From Rhynchosporium graminicola (taxonomy: Eukaryota > Ascomycota > Leotiomycetes > Helotiales > Ploettnerulaceae): a stretch of 64,000 bases of DNA. Position 1 is the first letter of the stretch. Each line of letters opens with the position of its first letter. The position numbers and the translations under genes were made by a program. The stretch is taken from the NCBI GenBank assembly GCA_900074885.1, contig FJUW01000014.1, forward strand, positions 130,505-194,504. The letters are read 5' to 3'. The notes beneath the pieces were generated by a model. The model saw only the letters and a list, made by a program, of their open reading frames with translations, ran no database searches and was not told where the DNA came from. Of the stretch, positions 25,300-39,403 are shown piece after piece.

Positions 25300-28200
25300 T
25301 AAGAGATTATCCTTAGTAATAAATCTTAATACTAATATCTATAATAGTTTATTATCCTCTAAATAACTATAATTATCTATTCTATCTTCTTAGGCCTTAA
25401 TCTATTAATCTAGTTTACGTAGAAGTCTAAGTTTACTTAAGTTAATAATATAGAAGTTTCTAAGCTTATATAGAGTACTTATTAAGTCGGAAGCGTTATA
25501 CTAAGTTAGATCTAGATCGTAGCTTAGCTAGCTAACTTAATACTTCAGATTACCTCTTAAGAGCTATATAGCGAGTATATCTTATAAATCTTACTCTTCT
25601 TAAGTAGCGATAATCTCTAGAGGTGAGTTTAGTAGCTCCTAGCTTAGTAATAAGTCGTCCGGGTCCTTAAAGAGTAATTCCGAGGCGAATATATTATATA
25701 TAAAAGATCTAGGAGATAAATCTAGCGTATAGGAGTATCTGATCTTAGCTAAGACTTAGTATAATCCTGCTTAGAGACTAGATAGTTTTTTACTTAGCTA
25801 GTAATTCTTAAGGTTCCTTATAGAGAGAAATACTTTATCTCTAACTTCCTAGTCGGTATTATACTGTTTCAGTTTAATTATAGCGCTTATCTTTTACTAA
25901 GTAGCTAGTATATTAGCCTTTATAAACTCGATAGCGGATTTAGCACGTTTAGCTAAGGATTTAGTATTAATATAATTAAGCTTCTCTTATAGTATCGATA
26001 TAGTAAGTTGCTTCTAATCCTAGCTATTCTATAGTAATATACTATATTGAAGAGTATATAGCGCTATACTAATAGAGTCGTAAGGTAGGATTACTTAAGC
26101 GCGGTCTATTATTAGTAGTAGTTCGCCCTAGTTACTCTAGTAGTAATTAATAAAGAGTCTAAAGCGTTAGTTAATATACTAGTTTATAATCTCCGTTTAT
26201 CTATCAGTTTACTAGTAGAAAGAGATAGAGAGCTTAATCTTAACTCTAATTATATAGTAAAACTCTTACTAGAAGGATAAGATAAACTAAGCTCCTTAGT
26301 CGGATATAATTAACTTAAGAGTATATCCGAAACGATATATCTATTAGATAAATAGTATAGCTATCCCGCGGGTATCGATATTATAGTAGTATAATACTAA
26401 TATAGAGTCTTTCCTTAAGCGATCGATAAATACTAATATCTTATTAAATCCTTAGTTATTAAGTAGGAAGTCCTTAAAATCTATAGCTAGATACTATATA
26501 AGATAGCTAAGTATTAGTAATAAGTAGAGGAATCCTTACTATTTTATCTGCTTCAGATAAGAGTACTAGTAAGAGCAGTAATTATAAGTATACTATTTTA
26601 TATCCGATACGAGTCCTTTCTAGTAGTAATAAGTAGAAATTATTTTAGTAGTCTTACGAGTATTTAGATAAGTAGAGGAAACTTAATCGTAGATTTCGCT
26701 AATTAAATAAGTATATAATAGGATATAGCGTTATACGTATAGATAACTATTATAAAGTAGTAAGCTATTATTAATAGTATAGCTATTTCTTAATATATCT
26801 TATTTATTAGAGAATAATTCTTAGCTAAATTAGTATAGTTTCTCGATTAAATTAAAGGAATTATATATAAGTTCTGATAATATATTGGTCTCTAGTAATA
26901 CTAAGTATATATAACTAATCTAATCGATAGAATATTTAGCTAATTCCGCGTTAATCCTAAGATCTAAGTAGTCTAGTAGTAGTAAAACACGAGATCTATT
27001 ATCCTATTTCTGCTATTCTTATATCTTTAGGTCTTATTTCTTATAGCTAAGGATATTAGCTTTAGTATTATCTTTACTAGGCGTATATATAATTTGAAAA
27101 TTGAATTCGGATAGGAATTATATCTATTTAGCTTACTTACTAGTTAGGACCTTAGTAGCTATAAAGTATTCTAAGGATTAATAGTGTATATATACGCTAG
27201 TATAATATTATAGTAATATAAGTTCGGGTCTCTATTTCTAGAAAAACTTAATAATAGTATATAATTCCTTATTATAGATCTTCTAGTTTAGTTCGTATCT
27301 ATTAAGAATATAGGAGTAGAATCTAATTAGATACTACTAGTTATCTTTATATAATTAGGAGATAACTCTAGCTATTGTATTATTAGAGGTATTAGTTTCT
27401 AGTTTAGTTTATAATTCTAAGTCGAAATAGTATAGCTTCTGCACTAATAGTAGCTATTACTATAGCTCGTCGAAGGATTTCTTATAATTGTTAGCGAAAT
27501 TCTATAGTACTATAGGCTAGGTAAGTATTAAGAGAGGTTTAGTAATAAGGCCGAATTTCCGAATAAATTAATAGTAGAAACTATAGAATCCTAGGAAAGA
27601 TTTTATATCTATTACTATTTCGGGGTACTTCTAGTTTACTAATAGTACTACCTTCTCGGGATCTAGCTTAATTCCATTAGTAGTAATAATATATCCGAGG
27701 TATTTAGTCCGAGTAATATAGAACTCGCTTTTCTTAATATCTACTTAGAGTGCGGTATCTATTAAGTATTATAGTACTAATTTAATATATCTCTTATATT
27801 CCTAGAGCGTTTCTAAGTATATAAGAATATTATCTAAGTAGCCTATATAGAAATCGTCTAGATAGTCTAGTAGTATATTATTTATATACTATTAGTATAT
27901 ACTAAGTCTATTATAGAGCTTAAAAGGTAATACCTTATATTTATAAGATCCGAAGCGAGTTCGGAAAATAGTATACTCTTCTGATTCGGGGTCTATATAA
28001 ATATAGTTAAATGCTACTTAGATATTTAGTTTAGTAAAACCTATTACTTTAGATATACGAGTTAAGAGCTCGTCGATCTTAGGTATTAGATATAAATCCT
28101 TTCGAGTGATCGTATTAAGCTTACGATAATCGATATAGAAGCGTAACTCTCTATCGGCTTTCTTAACGAATAGTACAGGTAATACGAAAGGGCTTTAGCT

Positions 28201-28540
28201 AGATTTAATAAATCCCTTATCTAAGTTCTCTATAAGGTACTTCTTAGTTACTTATAGTTCCTCTATAAACTACTAATATAAGGTCGAATATATATTAAGT
28301 AATAGTTCTTCTAGAATAATTTTATAATCGTATAAGCGATAGGGCGGAAGAATATTAGAATCCCGCTTAGAAAAGGCCTCCTTAAGAGTATAGTACTATT
28401 CTAATAGTTTTTCGGCTATAACTTATTTAGTATCAGGATCCTTAGGGGAGTCGCTATCTAGATAATCTTATAAGATATAGTCTATCTCGTAGATACTAGC
28501 AAAGAATAATTCAGAGCTTTTATATTTTATATTAAAATAA
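25300..28540 (-). pseudogene. Ty3-A pol (protease-RT-RNase H-integrase), RIP-dead
   Basis: Gypsy-type reverse transcriptase is readable on the minus strand: LRFYIDYRKLNTITRKD near 28100-28150, VLPFKLYN downstream, and the catalytic YLDD read as YLDN near 27829-27840 within a YIGYLDNILIY context. Continuing toward lower coordinates comes YLGYII and the RNase H/connection region, then integrase toward 25300. TAG and TAA replace Trp and Gln many times, and the catalytic Asp change to Asn fits a G-to-A transition. Confidence 0.8.
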
Positions 28541-28564
28541 AAAGCTATAATACTAATTTAGTAA

Positions 28565-31058
28565 ATCAGAACTAGTTTCTAGATCCTTAAAGCTTAAGAA
28601 GTATACTCGTAGTAGGGTTACGGCGCGGGTACCTTTCTTAATAATTTCGAAGCGGAAAAGAGTTCGGATTTCTTAGCGATAAGTAAAATAAGTTAAATAA
28701 TAAGGATAATACGTTAATATACTATATCGCTACTATTTAGAGTAATCGGTATTAATCTAGCTAATTTATAGCTAAGTCCCGCGCGTTAGCGTCGATTTAG
28801 TAAGATCGATTTATACTAGGTTTATAAGGTAGTAGAGTTATAATTATCTTCTTATCGTATTAGAAAGTAACTAGATATCGTTCTAGCTATAGTAGCTTAT
28901 AGTAGAGCGTATCGAGCTTAAGTTGAAATCGTTATATCTATTTAATACTAATAATTATATTTTACTATCCTATATCGAGGAGAATAAAAGGGTAATTATA
29001 AATACGTCTGCTATTAATAGAAAAGTATAAACATATAAAATAGGTAATATAAGTTCTAACGGACTATTGAAAACTACGTATTAGAATAGAATAGGGCAGT
29101 AGCTTAAATTTGATACTGAGGGCCCCTGATAGTCGTATAGTAAGAGTATAATTAATAAATAAGTATCTGTTCGCTCCGGTATTAATTAGGCTATTTATAG
29201 AGACTCCTAGTCTATTTATACTAACTATAGTTAGGTATATAAATTACTTACTTCCTATTAGGGAGTTAAAGTTAAGATTAGAGAGATTATACTTACGTAA
29301 ACCTAGGAAGGAGTTTTTACTTAGGCCTTAATATTTCCCTCTAGTATTAGTCCAGATTCGGAAGGTATATCCTCTATTACCTCTTCGGTCGCTCCTTCCT
29401 CTTCCGGGAGTTCGTCGATTAATTAAACCTTAAGCGGGTTAGGGTAGTCTAGCTTAATATAGCCGAGCTATCTATAATTATAATACCTAAGGAGTTCTCT
29501 AGTTATCGTAATAAGGCGTTTTAACGCGGAGGAAGTACTAGCTTATACCGGAGTAGAGGTATATACGTATAGTACAAGAGTAGTTTATCGAGGAGCTAAG
29601 CTTAAGGACTAGTAAGAAGTAGAACTAGAAGAGGTCGTAGTAGTAATAGTAGGCTTATAGTATTATATCTAAGCAGTAGCTTTCTTAAGATAAGTATATT
29701 CTGAGTTATAGCGATACTTAGTATTAAAAGAAAGTAAGAATCTAACTATAGAAGCGTAATTCTTATTCTATATTAGTTTAATAATAAGGATTAAAGTATA
29801 TAAGAATAATATAATCTTATCTTATATATAGAAAAACTACTCTTTCTTTTTAACTTTACCTTAGATAGTAGCGCTATAAAATCAATTACGAAACTCAGCG
29901 AAAGTCTCGCGGGTATAGCTAAGTTATTATATTTCTAAGTAGTAAAAAGCGTTATAGTAGTTATCTTCTTCTAAACTAGTAAGAAAGTTCTCCTCTAATA
30001 AGGAGATTATTTTATCGCTAGTCTTAAACTTATTAGTAAAGTACTAAAGCGTAAGATACTCCTTAGCTAATCTAGTAACTAGTCCCTGTACGAGAACGCG
30101 CTAAGAGAAGTCCGTAGGATAGTAGTTAGCGTTTATAGCTAGCCGGTCTCGTATCGATACTCTCTATTAGAGGAAAGTAAGATCTGATTTATTATCTAGA
30201 GGTAAGATCTTCTTAGTAAGATAAGACTTCTTAGAGCGTAACTCTACTAATTCGGCGCCGGGAGAGAGCGATAGCTTATTAGAAATAGTATCCTCTCTCT
30301 TAGTACTATATATCAGAATAGAATTTATTAGCTTATTATACTCCGGAATACGCGGAAATTATAGTACTAGCTCTAGAGGAAGAGTTAAAGATAGGCGAGA
30401 GACCCCTATAAGGAACTTATCTTATATAGAGATTAGTTTATCTATAGTATCTTCTAGAGAGTTATTCTTTTCTTCTTAGTTCGCTAATTATTATAAGAGA
30501 GAATAGATCAGATTCGAATTATCTATAGAAGTAAGAGTACTTAGCGATTATACTCTTAGTGAATTTCGCTTTTATTTTCCTTTCCCTCTCAGTTAGTACT
30601 TCCTTAATAAGGTATTAATACTCTCTAGTATAAGAGATATTTAGAGTGAGGAAAAGTATAATAGATTAAGTTCGGAGGTAAAGCAGGAGAGATCGTATTA
30701 AGTTCCCTTAGAACTAGAGAGATCTCTAGTTTATTAGTTAGGAGCTATTATAATAGCTTAAAAAGAAGTATATTAGAGCTATTTCGGTAGCGATACGTAG
30801 AAGTTGAAGTTCCGCGGTATTTATTATACTTTCTTTAAAATCTATCTATAATTCCTTTATACTAAGGAGGTTATTAAAAGAGCGTTAGTAAAGACCTCTT
30901 CTATTATACTATTTATAATAAGCTAAATTAAACCCTGATTTAAAGCTATCCGAGAGATCTTTACAATCTTAGCTATATATAAGTAGTTATCGAATAATTA
31001 ACTTAGTAGTAAGATATTATAATTAGCTATCTCCGGCTATCTTGATCTTTTTATTTAA
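28565..31058 (-). pseudogene. Ty3-A leader and gag region, RIP-dead
   Basis: Minus-strand interior between the 5' LTR and pol, matching 1481-3945. It includes the ATCCGAGAGATCT leader motif near 30951. Gag-like content is inferred from its position; the frame is too broken to define the zinc knuckle. Confidence 0.65.
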
Positions 31059-31327
31059 TATAATAATATAAGACTTAAAGTAGTATATAAGTAAAGATAA
31101 AATAAGTAGGAAAGCTAAGAGCGATCTTATATAGTCTACTACTAAGGAAATAAAAAGATAAGAAAAGGAGAAGAAGAGAGATAGAGTATAAAGCACCTTA
31201 TATATAAGTGCCGGTACTAATCCGATACTATACCGAGTCGGATACTAATTATACCGGGATACCTGTGAACTTAGGCCCTAGTATCTATCCTTCTCCTCAT
31301 ATGATATTCAGATGAGCTGTCGTCACA
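31059..31327 (-). repeat. Ty3-A 5' LTR
   Basis: 269 bp, begins TATAATAATATAAG and ends GCTGTCGTCACA; abuts Ty3-B integrase sequence at 31328. Confidence 0.83.
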
Positions 31328-32575
31328 CTAGCTAAGTAAGCCGTTCGAGTCTATAACTATAGACTTTATTATAGATTTCCCTTCTTAAAAAGGAAGTTCT
31401 ATAAGTAGAGTCTATAATAGCTTACTAGTAATTATAGATAAGTATACTAAAGACGTAGAGTATATATCTTATCTAAAGATAATTAATACGCTAGCTTTAG
31501 CTCGGCTATTTATTAACTATCAATTTAAGGACTACGGATTACCTGCGGTTATTATTACTGATAGAAGTTCTATTTTCATTTCTAAGTTCTAGTAAGAAGT
31601 ATACTTCTACCTCTGAATATTAAGAGGTCTTTCGATAGCGTTTTACCTATAAACTAATAAGTAAACGGAATAATAAAACTAAGCTATAGAAATATAGCTA
31701 TAGTATTTCGTATATTATCTTTAAGACGATTAAGTAGACTTATTACCTATAGCGAAGTTCGCGTATATAAATATATACTATAAGGCTCTTAGAATAAGTC
31801 TAAATAAAGCTAGATATAGAATTACGCTAGATAATCGCTAGAGTATTAAGGATAATCCTATAAGAGGGGAGATACTTACTACTAAAGAAAGAGTAGAAGA
31901 AGAAGTTAAGAAACGCTAAGAGCTAGAGAATAGCTAGCGAAGAATTAAAGAAACCTAAGCGAAGTCATATAATAAGAACTATCGACTAGTTAAATTCAAA
32001 GTAGATTAATAAGTTCTACTCTTAGTAAAGAATATTAAGATTATTCGATCGAGTAAGAAGCTAGATTACTAATTTCTAAGCTTATTTAAGATTAGTAAAA
32101 GAATCGGGAAGTAAGTATACTAATTAGAGTTACCTCCTAAGTATAATTAGCTATATAATATCTTCTATATTTTACTATTAGAACTTTACTAGTAAAGGCC
32201 TAGCGAACTATCGGAAGTTATATAGCCTAACTTTATTAATAGCGAAGAACTATAGGATATCGATTCCTTATTAGACTAAAGAGTAATTAGAGAGAAAGAA
32301 TAATTCCTAATAAGATAGAAAGAGTTTACTTTAGCTTACGACTCTTAGGAGCTAAAGGAAAGCCTCTAAGGACTCTAGAAGGAAATCAAAGCTTTAAAAG
32401 AGTAAAATGCTATAAAAAGAGTAGCGAAACGCTAACGAAGATAAAATAATACTCCTAAGAGGATATATATCTTTCTGTTTTTTCCTATAGGATTTTATAG
32501 TTTTAAAGGTATATTAGAGATTATAAATCTAGAAAGAGTACTAAAAGAAAAGAGCTTTATTATTTATTCAGATTG

Positions 32576-32700
32576 TGTAACAGGGTTAAGGTTAGGCTCA
32601 TACTAACTACGCTATCTGGACTAAAAGATCATAATATTCAGCGCACGCTGAACACGCTTAATACCGTATATATATAACCGACTATCACGTGCCTATTATA
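32576..32700 (+). repeat. TRIM-2 left LTR
   Basis: 125 bp, starts TGTAACAGGGTTAAGG and ends GTGCCTATTATA; contains the hairpin-like GCGCACGCTGAACACGC. Confidence 0.85.
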
Positions 32701-32740
32701 ATATCTCCCCTCTTAGTAAGCTCGTCCTCGAGCGCCTTAG

Positions 32741-33112
32741 TGTTACAACCCTTGGCTGCAACAGGTGACATAGCCCTGAGGCTCGGCAGGCAGACTAACC
32801 TACTTGGCTAGCTCTATACTATATAGAGAAGCTATAGGTTATATAACGAAGGTCATATGCTGAATCAGCTTATAGTTCCTGAACTAGATAATAATTCAGA
32901 TGATTTAGATAATTCAATAGAATAAAGGTTCTATATATATTAGTATATCTACTTACTAGATAGAAGCTTCGTGCTTAACTTAGATATAGTATCTTACTTA
33001 TACTTAGAAACTTATAAAGATTACTAGACTTAATCTAGTAATAGCGTTCCTACCTACTTAACTAACCTCTTTCGCACTCTAGGACGAATACTACGCCTTA
33101 TTATATATTATA
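32741..33112 (+). repeat. Ty3-C 5' LTR
   Basis: 372 bp, begins TGTTACAACCCTTGGCTGC, ends ATATATTATA. Differs from the 3' LTR chiefly by transitions. Confidence 0.9.
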
Positions 33113-33149
33113 CTTTAAGTACTATACCTATAGGTACCGGCGTATACGT

Positions 33150-34500
33150 TAGATTAAGTAGATATATTTATCTTAGGAAGCTCTCGTAAAGTACTTACTT
33201 TATTATCTGCCTTAAGATCTAAGAATAATACTCTCGTCGGAGAAATCGATAAGAATATTAAGTATAAGAATATTAAAGCTTTTATAAGAGAACGTAATAA
33301 GCTTTAAGGATTCGTACTTTAACTCCGACTCTATATTAAGTTCAATAGTAACTATTTTCAGTCTAATACTGAGATAGTCCTTTAAGTAGTAACTCTACTT
33401 AAAGGAAAAGCTATAAACTAGATTAAAGGATTCCTTAAGGATTATCTTCTTAATAGCGATACGAATAGTACTATTAGTAATAAAGCTAAGTAAAAAACTA
33501 TCGATATCTTTATTACCTAGGAAAGATTCCTTAAAGAACTAAAGATTAACTTTAGGGTTATAGATAAGAGAAAGGAGGCAGAAAGAGCTATCGAAGCTCT
33601 ACGATAGAAGGGATCGGCAATCGCTTATACTAGAGATTTCCAGCGCTACTCTACTTATATAGATTAGGGTAATAAGGCGCTTAGCTATATATATTATAAG
33701 AGTCTTAAAGACTTTATTAAAAATAAACTTATCTGTTATAGCGGGAAGGTCGATACTTTCTTAGATCTTATTAGGATAGCTTATAAGATTAATAATAACT
33801 AGTATAAACGAAGTATAGAAAAGAAAGGATAGTTCGACCTAAATTATAAAAGAATAAGCGAAAGAGGATTCCGCGGGAAAATATATTACTCTAGTTATAA
33901 TAAATAGGACTACGGAGACCCTATAGAACTCGACGCTACGTATAAGAAGGAATTATCGCTATAGTAGCGAATAAAATATATATAAGATTATACTTATTTT
34001 AGTTATAGAAAACTAAGATACCTTATAAGGAACTATAGAAGTAGTTAAGAAAGAGGAAAAAGATCTTAGGATTATCTACTACGATAAGAACTTAATACTA
34101 TTATCTAAGGAAGAAGGGGTTATAATAAACTAATAATATTATATACTAGCTATATCTAAGAGAGACTAGAACTAGATAATAACTATATTAATATTAACCT
34201 AGATAATAAGAAGGAACTTCGCGAGGTTATGAATCGACTCGACGTCGAAGATTCAGGACCCGGTTCTAATATACTCTCCGAATATAGCTCCGACGGATTA
34301 GAAATCACTTTCGAAGAATATATACGACTTCTTATCGCTATAAGTAAGAAGAGTATTAAAATAGCTTACGCCGAAGCAGAGGAAATCTTCGAAAATAGCT
34401 TAATAGAAATTATCGAGAAATCGCTAACTCGTGATAATATAAAGTTAGAAGCTATCTAATATTAGAAGGACTTAGCGAAAGTATACTTAGACTTATTAAT
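33150..34500 (+). pseudogene. Ty3-C gag, RIP-dead
   Basis: A capsid-type region is readable (FNSNYFQ.., LLKGKAIN, FQRYSTYID, YYSGKVDTF), followed near 33985-34040 by a zinc knuckle in which the cysteines read Tyr (YFSYRKLRYLIRNY). A 76-codon remnant, 34229-34459, is still open and acidic; it lies in the gag-protease linker region. Numerous TAG codons stand where Trp or Gln is expected. Confidence 0.75.
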
Positions 34501-34899
34501 ACGAATCTATTATATACTCTAAGGATATAAGGATATACTAAACGAAACCGAATTAGAGGTTCGACGCAGTTAGTAATACTAAGATACTATTAGAGAAAAT
34601 ATAGATTATATACTAACTATATAAATAAGACTAGCGGTTTATAGAGGATTACGAGAATAGGTAAAAGATAAACTCCGAAAGATCGAAAAGAAGGATAATA
34701 TATTATAGATTAATCATTCGCGATACGCTATACTTATATAGTTATTCTATTAGACTAACTTATATAGTATCTATTATAATAGAAAGGAAAATATAGACTT
34801 TTAGCTCTAGAAATAGATATTAGTATTCTAGCTTATAGAAGATAACGACAATATCTACTATATAGCCCTAGAAGTACTAGAGATATTAAAAAACTAAGA

Positions 34900-37800
34900 G
34901 ATCTTAGCGATAAAAAGCTATCGATAAGTAATTATAAAGAGCCTAGGAACTCATACGATAAAGAACTTTATATAATAGGAAAGAGATAATAACTATTTCT
35001 AATAGTCTATTTTAAAGGATAAGCGCTTAGAGCTATAGTAGACTCTAGAGCTATAGGTAATTTTATAGATTATAGGATAGTAATAAACTATAGGTTTAGA
35101 CTAATTAAAAAGGAATTCCTAAATTATCTATTCGTATTAGATAAGGATACTATCGGAAATAAGGATAGATATATAACCCTCTAAACTAATTAGTTAAATA
35201 TAAAAACACTAAAAGGATATACTAAAGATATTAAGTTTAATATTATTAACTTAAGCGCTTATAAGTTAGTACTTAGCGTGCTATAGTTAAAACTCTATAA
35301 CCTTACTATCGATTAGTAGAAGAAGCGAATTATAATAAACTATTATTAGTATAGAAGTAACTATAAGGTACTTAAACAGGCAGATAATAACCCGAAGCGA
35401 GATAAGTTATATATAGCTCTCTCGACTAATAAGGACTAAACCTAGGCCTCTATACTAAAGCGAATACTAGTAGCATATAAGGATTATAAGTAACTTTTCC
35501 GAGAAAGTCCTAAGAACAAGGCCTTTCTATAGTACTAACTATAAGATCACGAGATACCCTTAGAACTAGGAAAGACGCCTAGCTTCAGACTAATATATTA
35601 ATAATCTATAATAGAGCTAAAAACCCTAAAGGAATATATAGATAATAACCTAGAAAAAGGTTTTATACGACTATCTACTTTATTAGCTATAAGTCTAATA
35701 CTCTTTATTCCGAAGAAAGATAAGAAACTCCGCTTATATATCGACTATCGTAATATTAATAATATTATAATTAAGAACTAGTATCTACTACTATTAATTA
35801 ACAAGCTATATAACTGACTATAAGGAGCTATTATATTTATAACGCTAGATATAAGAGGAGTATATAACCTTATATGAATAAAACCTAGCGAAGAATAGAA
35901 AACCGCGTTCAGAATACGCTATAGCTTATACGAATACTAAGTTATACTGTTCGGGCTTACGAATATACTTATATTATACTAATAGATAATTAATAACTAA
36001 TTATATAAATACCTCGACGTTTTCGTAGTCGCTTACTTAGATGATATACTTATCTACTTTAAGATAGAAACCGAGTATATTTAATATATATATAAAGTAC
36101 TCGAGAAGCTTAAAAACACTAAACTACTTCTTAAACTAAAGAAATACGAATTTCACTAAGAAGAAATCTACTTCTTAGGATTTATTATTAGACGATATAG
36201 AGTCCGAATAGACCTGATTAAGGTTAAGGTAATACTTACGTAGCTAATACTAAGTAGCGTAAAAGAAGTATAGTCCTTCCTCGGATTCGCGAATTTCTAT
36301 AGAAGATTTATTAAGAATTACTCTATAGTAGCTAAAGTACTTATAGATCTAACTAAGAAAGACTAGGATTTCGTTTAGATAACTATAGCAGAAGAAGCGT
36401 TCTAGATACTAAAGGAATACTTTACTAACACGCTTATTCTAGCTACTTATAATCTAGACCTCGAAATAGTAATAGAAACTAATACTTCGGATTTCGCGCT
36501 AAGGGTATACTTAAGCTAAAAGTATAATAAATAACTATATCTTATCACGTACTACTCTTAGACGTTTTTACTTATAGAGCTTAATTATAATATACACGAT
36601 AAGAAACTACTTACTATAGTAGCTACTTATAAGTAATAGCGATACTATTTAGAAGGAGTAAAGTATATCGTCTAGATCTAGACTAATTATAAGAATCTAA
36701 TATTATTTATATTAACGAAAATATTAAATAGAAGATAAGTTAAGTAGTTAGAGGAACTCTTAACTCTAAAGTTCAATATTACTTATAGAAAAAGTAGCGA
36801 AAATATAAGAGTCGATACTCTTAGCAGATAATAAGACTATTCGGGAAAACCTATAGAGAGGCCCTAAGCTATCCTTAAAGAGGGAAAGAATAGAATAGAA
36901 TATAACTACGAACTCCTAGTAATAGTTATAGTATTAGAAGACGAATATCTCGTAAACTAAATCAAAAACATATATATAATAGATAAATACGTATAGCGAG
37001 TTACTAGTAAATCTATAGATGACTTTATAATTAACGAAGATAGCTTCCTTAGGTTTAAAAGTCTTATATATATCTTAAGTAAACTAAGACAGATATTTAT
37101 AATAAAGTAATACTTATTACTTATATATAATTACTAGGGGATTATAAGAACCTTCGAACGGATAGCTAGAGACTATTACTTTCTAGATATAAGGAAGTAA
37201 ATAAAGAATATTATTAGAGAATACGATATATATATAAAAAGTAAGTTAAATAAACACGTACTATATAGTCTTCTTAAATCACTAGTAATATCTACTAGAG
37301 TATAGGAAACAATTATATTTAACTTTATTATTAAACTATTACTATTAAAAGGACTAATAACTAATATAGTATTTAATATTATTTAGGTTATTACGAATCG
37401 ACTTACTAAATATAAATACTTTATACTATATAAAGAGAGGAGTAACGCTAAAGAACTTGCGTATATATTCCTTAAGATAATAGTAAGCTAGCATAAGCTA
37501 CCTAACGAGATTATCTCGGATCGAGATAAGTTATTTACTTCTAAGTTTTAGATATTACTTATAAACTAACTTAAGCTTAATTATAAGATATTAACTATGT
37601 TCTACCTATAGATAGATAGATAAATAGAATAACTAAATTAATTAATAGAATAGTACTTATATAGCTATATTAATAGGGAATAGAGTAATTAGGTCGAAAT
37701 ACTTTCTCTTACTTAGTTTATATATAATAGTACTAAGAACGAAACTACCTCGGTTTCCTTATTCTTCGCTAATTACAGCTTCGAACCCGAAGTATATCGA

Positions 37801-38340
37801 TAACTACAAAAAGACTCTATTAGTATATAAGAATCTATAGTCCTAGTATATAAGATACGGAACTTATAATAATAATTATCTAGAGATATCGACTTCTCGA
37901 ACGCGAGAACTGCGAAATATAGTAATTAGAAGCGTAATATAGAACTTTCGCTTAAGAGGGGGAATAAAGTATACTTACTATAAAAATATATTAAAATAAA
38001 ATAACTAAGTACGAAACTAGATTTCAAGAAACTCGGACTATTCGAAATACTAGAAGAAATAAGACCTATAAATTTCAGATTATAACTACTATAGGGATCT
38101 CGATTATATCTTATATTCTACGTATTACTACTAGAACCTGCTAATAGAGATATACCTTTAGTAATAGATAAAGAACTCTAACTTAAGAATAAACTAGATA
38201 TATATAATATTAAGAAATTACTAGATACTCGGACTATAATATAAGGTTAATAGGAATATTTAGTAAAATAGAAAGGGTATAGAGATAAGGAAAACTTATA
38301 AGAACTTATACGAAACCTAAACTATCCGGATTTACTTTAA
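34900..38340 (+). pseudogene. Ty3-C pol polyprotein, RIP-dead
   Basis: RT core from about 35700: [20 protein letters not shown], then LDIRGVYNL, then the catalytic AYLDDILIYF near 36031-36060, which is unmutated here. RNase H follows, then integrase from about 37100 with IISDRDKLFTSKF near 37508-37550 followed by a stop for Trp. The C-terminal tail ends in a chromoelement-like YLIFYVLLLEPANRD near 38110-38150. At least dozens of stops make it inactive. Confidence 0.85.
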
Positions 38341-38389
38341 TAGTTCTAGTTAAAAACCTAAGCGACTCCTAGGAAAAATTATTACTAAA

Positions 38390-38990
38390 ACCTAAGGTAA
38401 GCTATATAGGATCAGAAGGATTAAAATAGTTTAGTTACTCCACGAGAGCAGGATCTAAGGCCTCGATATCAGGTAAGGATATAGGCTCCTCTTACTCTTT
38501 CGCTATGTATTCCTTTTCTTCGATAGCTTCTAACTTATCTAGAGAACGAAAACTATAACGTAGTATCTTAGCTGCTTTTATATAAAAGAATTCTCTTTAT
38601 TTATTAATCCGAAAGATCTTAGCTTATTAGGAAGCTAGACGTTTAATTAGCTTTTACTAGTCCTATTAAGCCTTCTTATAGGCCTAAGTAAGATCAGCCT
38701 CGGTTCTCTCTAACTTGCGCTATTTACTCTTTAAAGGACCTTATATATTATATTTCGTATTTCTATTAGCGTAAATATATTTAGTATAACGATTAGAGTT
38801 AAAGGAAATAATATAGACCCGATAAGGATCTTTATCGTAACGAGAATAAGATAGTATTTTAAAACTATAATAAAGAACACGAGATAGAAAGTTTTATTAA
38901 TTCTCCTTAATACGTTCGTGACAAGTAAGTAATATAATAAAAGAAGAAGATAGTTATTATAAAGAGTTAACGTTTCTTAATTATATATCT
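38390..38990 (-). pseudogene. Antisense ORF of Ty3-C, coiled-coil-like
   Basis: On the minus strand a frame with scattered stops reads GPLKSK, RKLERTEADL, KLIKRLAS, REFFYIKAAK, LDKLEAIEEKE and ends near LDPALVE. Heptad-like Leu/Glu/Lys spacing suggests a coiled coil. From memory, similar short proteins are annotated opposite to pol in other fungal Gypsy elements; I could not check this. Position is between integrase and the 3' LTR. Confidence 0.65.
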
Positions 38991-39031
38991 AAGCTAGAAG
39001 CGCGGGACGCGCTAAGCTAGAAGAGGGATAG

Positions 39032-39403
39032 TATTATAACCCTTAGCTGCAACAGGTAATATAGCCCTAAGGCTCGGCAGGCAGACTAACCTACTTAGCT
39101 AGCTCTATACTATATAGAGAAGCTATAGGTCACGTGACGAAAGTCATATACTAAATCAGCTTATAGTTCCTGAACTAGATAATAATTCAGATAATTCAGA
39201 TGATTTAATAGAACGAAAGTTCTATATATACTAGTATATCTATCTACTAGATAGAAGCTTTATACTTAACTTAAATATAGTATCTTATCTATACTTAGTA
39301 ACTTATAAAGATTACTAGACTTGATCTAGTGATAGCGTCCCTGCCTACTTAACTAACCTCTTTCGCACTCTAGGACGAACACCACGCCCTATCGTACGTT
39401 ACA
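39032..39403 (+). repeat. Ty3-C 3' LTR
   Basis: 372 bp, begins TATTATAACCCTTAGCTGC and ends CGTACGTTACA, then CTTAG. Confidence 0.9.

Larger units (their letters stand above)
19998..31327 (-). mobile_element. Ty3-A Gypsy element, composite, carrying a hAT insertion
   Basis: LTRs at 19998-20275 (278 bp) and 31059-31327 (269 bp; 9 bp shorter by one internal gap). The element reads on the minus strand: leader/gag about 31058-28565, pol about 28540-25300, then an opposite-strand ORF (24560-25274) and the 3' LTR at the low-coordinate end, preceded in that sense by a polypurine tract (seven consecutive G). The flanks are AAAAG and CTAGC, so there is no target duplication; the left flank is Helitron and the right flank is Ty3-B integrase. 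The two ends probably come from different insertions. Confidence 0.82.
32741..39403 (+). mobile_element. Ty3-C Gypsy element, complete but RIP-dead
   Basis: 6663 bp with 372-bp LTRs (32741-33112, 39032-39403) and target duplication CTTAG (32736-32740, 39404-39408), inserted in TRIM-2. Plus-strand order is gag, protease, RT, RNase H, integrase; an opposite-strand ORF lies between integrase and the 3' LTR. A purine tract AAGAGGGATAG precedes the right LTR. Confidence 0.93.
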
